64,000 nt of DNA, taken from contig NC_061469.1 in assembly GCF_022581195.2 (NCBI RefSeq), positions 4,340,001 to 4,404,000 of the forward strand, given 5' to 3'. The notes beneath the pieces were generated by a model, which was not told the origin of the DNA, did no database searches, and saw only the letters and a list, made by a program, of their open reading frames with translations. The DNA comes from Helicoverpa zea. Lineage: Eukaryota > Arthropoda > Insecta > Lepidoptera > Noctuidae. The translations under genes were made by a program, and so were the position numbers. Below are positions 57,636 to 64,000 of the stretch, piece after piece; positions within the stretch are counted from its first letter, which is position 1, and each line of letters begins with the position of its first letter.

Positions 57636-59439
57636 ATATTCGAATGACTTAGAACGATGAGCTATGCGAATCATAATTATTTGACAGCAAGGCCGTCAAC
57701 TTTACTTTTCAAAAGTTTGTAACTTCACTCGAAACCTGAACAAAAATTAATAATAAAATACTGTACCTTGTTTAATTACCTCATAAATTTTCCGTACCAT
57801 GCAAAGGAAAACGAAATTATGAACTAGGTTTCTGAAAAAGGAATTCAGTATTAAGCATCTGTCCCTAGTAGAAACTTATTACGTATGCCGTGTAAAAGAG
57901 CTTCAAACCTTGGAGATTCGGAAATTATTTAAGTTTTGCAGAACTGACGGGAGTTTGTCAGTAAAAGTTGGAATACGAATGAAGTAACTACCTATATACC
58001 TACGTGTATGTACGCTTAGGTGAAATCTACATACTTAGTTTGAATGGAATAGTGGGTTTAAGGAGTAATAAAGTACTGGTATGTAACATTGCTTGGCTGG
58101 TGTAATTGTTCAGGTGATAATGCTCTTTTTGAGTGCATTTTAATCACTTAGAATAAGTGAAAGAAAAACGCCACAGGAATAAAACGGAGAAATCATTATT
58201 AGTGCTTTTTAATTGTTCTATAGTAATATGTAAGTACATAGCTTTGGATAGACCATTTTAATAAAATATTTGCTAATGTGAATAAATGTAAAAAAAAAAA
58301 CTCTGTCGCGCTTTCACACCAAAACTACTTAAGCGATTTATGTAAGTACACCAGGTAATCTAGAGCCTGAAAAAGGAAGAGCTATTTTATATTCGGTTAC
58401 GAGAAATATTTCTCATAGGGCATGAGTGAGACGGCGAAGAACACCTATACTGATACATACAACAAAGGTACCTTAACGAACTGGGTACGACTCTATAACT
58501 TATTAATTCCCCTAAGCTAAGCAACCGTACGTCCAACAGAATTTAAAATATACTCGGGGACCGTATTTCAGCCAAACCGCTTAATGTCCAAACTTATCCA
58601 ATTTAAAGCGAATCAACAGACTAATAGCTAAACACTTACGTTAGAATACCTAACCAACTGGATTCGGCATGACCACAAACCACTGTGAATAAACTTCTGC
58701 CAGAAAGTTCCTATAGGACCACGTTCATAGACAAAATAAACGTTACTTTTAAAACACTATTTACTTTATATTTTCACGTTTAATTTTCAAAGTAAACAGT
58801 TGGTTTCACAAAAACAGACGTACATTTACGGTACATTTTCTACGTTATTTGTTGTCAGTGAAAATGAACCGCAGACGCGTGTTGTGACGAAAGGCAACCA
58901 ATAACGATAGTTCATTCATTAATTTTCAATTACACACACACATAATAAAATTGACTAACACAAGCATAAACCTAACAATACATAATTAAGAGTAAAAGCG
59001 ACTCTCTTGTACATTTGTCACGGCAATGGCCTCCCTCTCTGGCGTGTCCAGTACGTTAGATTGTCTAAGCCACACAACGCGTTCACAAGTACTAAAATTA
59101 CCTTAACCGCCCAAATATCAGGCTATGTACTGGTAATTTAAAGTTCACCAAGTTGGTACGCCAAAGTAAAGCTGGTTACCGGTAATTGTTAAGTGAAGCC
59201 TAGACTAAGTTTCACTGTAGGCTAAGTAGAGGTTCTAGTTCTAGAGGTATTAATGGACCAAGTTTGTTTGTTATGGTTTTGGCAGTAATAATAACATCTA
59301 CTTAAGTAATGTCATTTCATTGTTAAGGTAAATATCTCTTTAGTGTGGCAATCCTTAACACGCTATTAATGCCAATTTCAAACATTTCAAAAAGATTTTA
59401 ATTCGCTTATGTCTTAAAGATAAAAGTCATTTATTCAAA
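57636..59439. other. Anonymous sequence
   Basis: At 58306-58400, GCGCTTTCACACCAAAACTA then CTTAAGCGATTTATGTAAG may be a decayed Helitron; otherwise nothing recognised. Confidence 0.4.
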
Positions 59440-59690
59440 GTAGGCTGAAAATCAACACTTTTTACGTGTTATTGCTGGGAAGAAGAGGTGGTGGAACAAA
59501 CTCCCCAGCAACACAATTCTGTTTGTATGGTTTGAAGAACCGTTATAAACATATTAAAAACTGCACCTACCACTTCTATTTCCCCACCACCCAAAGGTAG
59601 ACTGGGAGAAAACGCCTAAGGCGTTAAATCCGCCATTGTAGGTACTATTTGTGCAAAAAGTATTATAAATAAATAAATAAACTAAACCGA
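59440..59690 (+). mobile_element. Possible LINE 3' tail
   Basis: GTAGACTGGGAGAAAACGCC, TAAGGCGTTAAATCCGCCAT and TATTTGTGC run into (AAATAAAT)n, the style of a LINE 3' end with an AATA-type tail. The first half (AGTAGGCTGAAAATCAACAC, TTTTTACGTG) may be a second, separate repeat. Confidence 0.5.
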
Positions 59691-60702
59691 ATACATAAAT
59701 TCAACGAGAAAACAGTAGATATATAGACCGCTCAAAAAGCGAAGTATCTCTATTTTATTCTCTATATCTGAAAAGCAAAAATACAGCAGTCGTTAAGAAC
59801 GAGTGAAGAACTAGACGTATTTTCTCCGGAACCAACCTTATTTAATGACAAACTACGGTACAGAGTAAAAATAAATACTTTTCTATTTGTTACTTTGAGA
59901 ATACACATCCAATCCTGTGCAAGAGTGGCTTAGAATTTCAACGCTGTGCTGTTTTGTGAAGCAACGTGTGTGCTTTAATGGACATGCGCTTTTTCTCAAC
60001 TTGTTTTGTTTTGAAAGAAGCTACTGTCTATTTCCCACTGTTGTATCCTACAATACAGTCATTTATTATTTGTAAAACATAAGCACCTATATAAAAATGA
60101 ATATCTTTAAAAACTAGTTCAGTGCGCTATGTCTATACTTACACACAATATAAATGTGTGAAAAAAATGAAACTTTTACTTTTTTTAATTATTTTTTTTT
60201 ATTAGCATGACTTGTCTTTAGTTAAAATAAAAAATCTGAAATAGACCTATTGTTAGTTTAGTATTGTTACTTTAGTTAAAAAAAATATGTGCCTCAAAAA
60301 TGAGCGACGCATACATACATACACCCTCTTACTTGGTATAATCATTTGTTTGCTACTGTACTCTCGATTCTACTCACATACACACACAAACACACATTTG
60401 TACATATACACAACGAATTACGTTACCCCATCTTCATCAATAAGAAAAGGTAGGTTCCATTCAAATTCGCCTTTCCCCAGTCGTACCGTAGTTGCCTTTC
60501 TAAACTTCGCTCTCAACGTGGATGGCCCTCGAAGTTTTTCAATTAAAAGCAATCGGAGTAAGAGATCAAAATGCTAGCGTTTCAGTAAACTGATTTCACT
60601 AGAAATGGCCACTCGATTTAGCAAAGTTAAGTTTTGTTCATTTCTTAGTTTGAGTCTTTTGATGAGTGTAATATTTTTGCTGAGTATGACATTTGGTACA
60701 TA
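59691..60702. other. Anonymous sequence
   Basis: A short (CA)-rich tract near 60375; a 96-codon ORF at 60287-60577 without motifs. Confidence 0.45.
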
Positions 60703-61286
60703 TACAGGGTTACTGGTAAGTAGACCGCATCCTTTCAGGAGGTCATAGTATAGGTCAATACGGACAAATTTGACCATGGCATACACTGGACAAAAGTTAA
60801 CCCGTTTCAAGATAATCGAATTTCAAGATCAGTCGTCTAGGTACACGTATAAATTTTCATTATTACTCAAAAGTCTCGTTTTTGTGGATTTTTGTGTGTT
60901 TTTGGATAGGAGATGAATCACTTCATAATAACAAACCATAAAACTGTGCAAATCACAGAGGAAATTATAGCGAACAGCAATTACTTTTTTAGTAGCTATT
61001 CTCTCAAAAATATAACTATTCATTTTTTTGTGTAGAATACTTAAAAAACATCTACCTTTATCTAGCTATCCAAAAAGGAACAAAACACACAAAAATCCCC
61101 AAAAACGAGACTTTTAACTAATAATAAAAATTTATACGTGTACCTAGACGACTTGTAAATAAAAGATCTTGAAATTCGATTATCTTCAAACGGGTTAACT
61201 TTTGGCCAGTGTATCCCAAATTTGTCCGTATTGACCTATACTATCACCTCATGAAAGGATGCGGTCTACTTACCAGTAACCCTGTA
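60703..61286. mobile_element. Foldback MITE (TACAGGGTTACTGG ends)
   Basis: Ends TACAGGGTTACTGGTAAGTA and its complement. The inverted arms run about 60703-60910 and 61066-61286 with indels, a much older foldback than those at 35.8 and 54.8 kb, around a loop of about 155 bases. Flanks read TA on each side, consistent with a TA duplication. Confidence 0.75.
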
Positions 61287-62365
61287 TATACATTGACTTG
61301 GAGATTGCTTTACATTTAATATCGATTTATGAATAATATTTAAAATCGATTTAACTTATTAATCGAGAGCTATTTTATTAGTATTTTATGATTCTAACTG
61401 ATACCCACGGTTAATATGTAATTATGACAGTCCAGAATTGTGAATTATTTGTTGTAAGTAAATGGAGGTTATTTAATATCATAGCTGATGGAGAGCACTT
61501 TCATTACAAAAGGCTTTAAATATCAAAATTTCCATTCAGCCAGGATAAACGCATCAAAACATCTCATTTACTCAAATTTATAATTTACATTTGAATTACG
61601 AATCATCTCGTTCGTTAAACTTCGGCACGTGAAAACGACAATTCCCGAGGTTTGTTCTAGAATTTACTTTAATTTCAAACGTAATTACTTCTCGATTTGA
61701 AGCGTAATGACCTCAAATATGTTAAGCTTATTCTTAATCACAAAATAAATTTAATATTTCGACTAATTAATCTGTGATAATGGTTCTAAAGTCCCTTCAA
61801 ACCGCAAACCGTTTAAGGAAATTTAAGGGAATCGAAGGGAAAATCGAGAATGTAATTAAACCTGTGACCCTGTTTGATTAAAATGTTGGGATTTCACTTA
61901 CAAGGCATTGGAAACAATTTAAGTGAATTGATCAATCTAATGAGAATTTAACGCGGTTTGAGTGTTTTACACCGAGAGATGCCGACGACAGCGTTATTTA
62001 TTGAAATGGGGAACGTCGGGAATCTAAATACGTTTTTAATTTGACTTTTTACTGTCTAAGGTTTTTGTATATAAATGTTTATTTTTTTAAATAACCATTA
62101 GAATAACCAGTGACCTCTTTGGAAGAAAATTAGAAGGTAATGAGCATAAAAACAAATGGGATCTCCGCTTTCGTATTCAAAAGTAATGTTAAAACGATTT
62201 CGTCTAAAACAAAGACAGATAAAATTCGTGAAGCAATTAAATAACATGAAAATGGTATTTTCCATTTCCACAAATATAGATAAAACTATAACTAAACGAA
62301 TGTATCACATTATAAAGATTTATCACTAATGTAAATTACATTTAGAATTCTGCTCTCTATATTAT
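61287..62365. other. Anonymous sequence
   Basis: AT-rich, nothing recognised. Confidence 0.5.
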
Positions 62366-62962
62366 ACACGTAATATTGTAAATGCGATAGTTATTCTTTC
62401 CGTCTGTGTATTTTCACGCTAAAACTACTAACAGATTTTAATAAAATTATGTACCTATACACATGGACGAGAGCGAAAAAGTCGTGGTGGCCTAGTGGGT
62501 AAAGGACCAATCTCTCAAGTATGAGGGCGCGGGTTCGATCCCAGGTCAGGCAAGTACCAATGCAACTTTTCTAAGTCTGTATGTACTTTCTAAGTATATC
62601 TTAGACACCATTGGCTGTGTTTCGGATGGCACGTTAAACTGTAGGTCCCGGCTGTCATTGAACATCCTTGGCAGTCGTTACGGGTAGTCAGAAGCCAGTA
62701 AGTCTGACACCAGTCTAACCAAGGGGTATCGGGTTGCCCGGGTAACTGGGTTGAGGAGGTCAGATAGGCAGTCGCTTCTTGTAAAGCACTGGTACTCAGC
62801 TGAATCCGGTTAGACTGGAAGCCGACCCCAACATGATTGGGAAAAAGGCTCGGAGGATGATGACACATGGACGAGAGCGTGAAAAATATCATAGGCAACT
62901 TTTTATCCGGATGCAAAAAGTCATTCACTCGGAACACGCTTCAAACCGCAAGGAACAGCTAG
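62366..62962 (+). mobile_element. Lep1-like Helitron split by a SINE
   Basis: The 5' part TAATATTGTAAATGCGATAG, TTTTCACGCTAAAACTACTA, ACAGATTTTAATAAAATT stops at 62475; the 3' part resumes at 62880 with AGGCAACTTTTTATCCGGAT and ends AGGAACAGCTAG at 62962. The hairpin is decayed. Confidence 0.65.
62481..62862 (+). mobile_element. SINE (family 1), complete, with 17-bp target duplication
   Basis: ACACATGGACGAGAGCG occurs at 62459-62475 and 62863-62879. The head GTCGTGGTGGCCTAGTGGGT has an A box and GGGTTCGATCCCAGGTCAGG a B box, so it is tRNA-derived. The body: CTTGGCAGTCGTTACGGGTA, GTTGCCCGGGTAACTGGGTT, CACTGGTACTCAGCTGAATC, and 3' end GGCTCGGAGGATGATG. This is the reference copy for the fragments listed elsewhere. 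Confidence 0.95.
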
Positions 62963-64000
62963 TATGTACCTATATCTGTAGGTACAGCAGTAAGGTAACA
63001 TTATACATAGACACTGGGTACAGTCATTGTCTTCAGTAATAGTTAGGTTCTATTGTCTAATAATATCATAATGTGTAAACGTGGAGCCTATGTATAGATC
63101 TGAACAAAGGAACACCTCATTGGTCGGGGGTGGTTACTGAGGGATTATGCGAAGAAGATTGGCGGTATTCATATGGCTGTAATCTTAGGTACGAAGCTGT
63201 TCTAACGGTATTAAGTTCTAGGATATTATAATGTTATGTTTTGTGTAAATGTTTGGGTTATTGATATGAGTAATGTGTTGTATCAGTGTTAATATGTCGT
63301 CAACCCTTGTAAGTCGACTGCTGAAAATAAGCCTCTTCTCTATAATGCCCAATTGGGCTCGATTTTCACCTCCCCAAATCCGTTATTATTTTGTACATAT
63401 ATTTCTCAGTATATGTACAGTCGGCCAAGAAAATGGTAACAAATTTCAGTTTGCACAAGTTCTTGTAGGATAGCCAAAGTTCACTATTTGACCTTTGTTT
63501 TATCAAACTAATCGTAGGTATATACCTATCTTCATCTCATTGTCATCGTACGCATATCATCATCATTTCTGGGCAACATAACTTAGGTATACTTTGCATT
63601 TGGCCTAGAGAAGTTTTCAAAAAACTCGTTTTCATACATACAAAACGCTGTACCATTTTGTATTATTTTCGCAAGTACACCAAATATTACATTTCAGCTA
63701 CACTGCAAAGGTGTTGTCACATTATACCCCTTTATTTCCAAACTAACAACGCGAAACAAATTCGAAAAGTTTGCCCCACAACGAACTAAACTATATTCAT
63801 TTGGGAACCGATAACAGACCAGGTGCATGAAGTTAACTCTGTTTAACTGAAGTTACAGCTGTTTAACAAAAGTTAACGCTAATAATGCTTTTGTACTGAT
63901 ACAATGTGATCTGAAGTTGTATCTGTGTGTGTGTTGTGTAAAGGTGAGCTTAGATACACTACAACATTTTCTGGAGCATTTGTGTGTAATGTAACGTTCT
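62963..64000. other. Anonymous sequence
   Basis: Nothing recognised; GTTAAC/GTTTAAC half-palindromes cluster at 63831-63880 (AGTTAACTCTGTTTAACTG, GTTTAACAAAAGTTAACG). Confidence 0.45.

Noticed and set aside
62481..62560. Possible tRNA gene
   Set aside because: The same tRNA-like head occurs at 54 kb, in both cases followed by a long SINE body and flanked by target duplications.
1..64000. CRISPR array, bacterial operons, integrated virus
   Set aside because: No regularly spaced repeats with unique spacers, no ribosome binding sites or clustered long ORFs, and no viral protein motifs were seen; the sequence is typical insect nuclear DNA.

Overview
The window reads as nuclear DNA of a moth or butterfly (ditrysian Lepidoptera). 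The reasons are AT-rich sequence, long introns with GT-AG borders, non-autonomous Helitrons of the Lep1 type (start TC, end GC-rich hairpin plus CTAG), two families of tRNA-headed SINEs, and 5'-truncated non-LTR retrotransposons of RTE-like and R1-like kinds. There is no operon structure, rRNA, CRISPR or bacterial feature.

One gene can be reconstructed with confidence. It lies on the minus strand at 3279-9854 and has 12 coding exons with consistent phases and GT-AG borders throughout, giving about 610 residues. It encodes a trypsin-fold (S1) serine protease homolog whose three catalytic positions all appear replaced (His to Asp, Asp to Thr, Ser to Thr). It has an N-terminal signal or anchor segment, about 345 residues of unrecognised C-terminal extension, and a terminal hydrophobic segment with a basic tail. 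Most of its introns contain transposon debris.

The remaining 54 kb holds little or no other recognisable coding sequence. Three weak gene-like signals are listed at low confidence: a 59-residue ORF at 11907-12086 (-), a possible terminal exon at 27387-27458 (+), and a possible 5' leader exon ending at a strong donor at 46703 (+). The rest is intergenic or intronic sequence crowded with transposable elements.

Layout: 1-3278 mostly anonymous; 3279-9854 the gene; 9.9-33.7 kb anonymous sequence with LINE, Helitron and MITE fragments; 33.7-42.6 kb a dense repeat block with two foldback elements (34835-36416 and 39817-42640), the second split by a hAT element that itself contains LINE pieces and a MITE; 44.3 kb a 5'-truncated LINE with target-site duplication; 50.0-51.3 kb a third, truncated, inverted foldback copy that preserves the hAT empty site; 53.7 kb and 62.5 kb full-length SINEs with perfect target duplications; 54.7-56.7 kb a LINE tail split by a foldback-bearing TIR element, then a CpG-rich MITE inside a SINE; 60.7 kb another foldback.

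The most unusual observation is the foldback family at 34.8, 39.8 and 51.3 kb. Its 5' end has a three-part hairpin motif (X, GGCA, X complement, spacer, X again) in which X differs between subfamilies but all three copies of X change together. Its 3' half consists of long inverted arms that stay nearly identical within an element while differing strongly between elements. Family names are from memory of sequence motifs; no database was searched.
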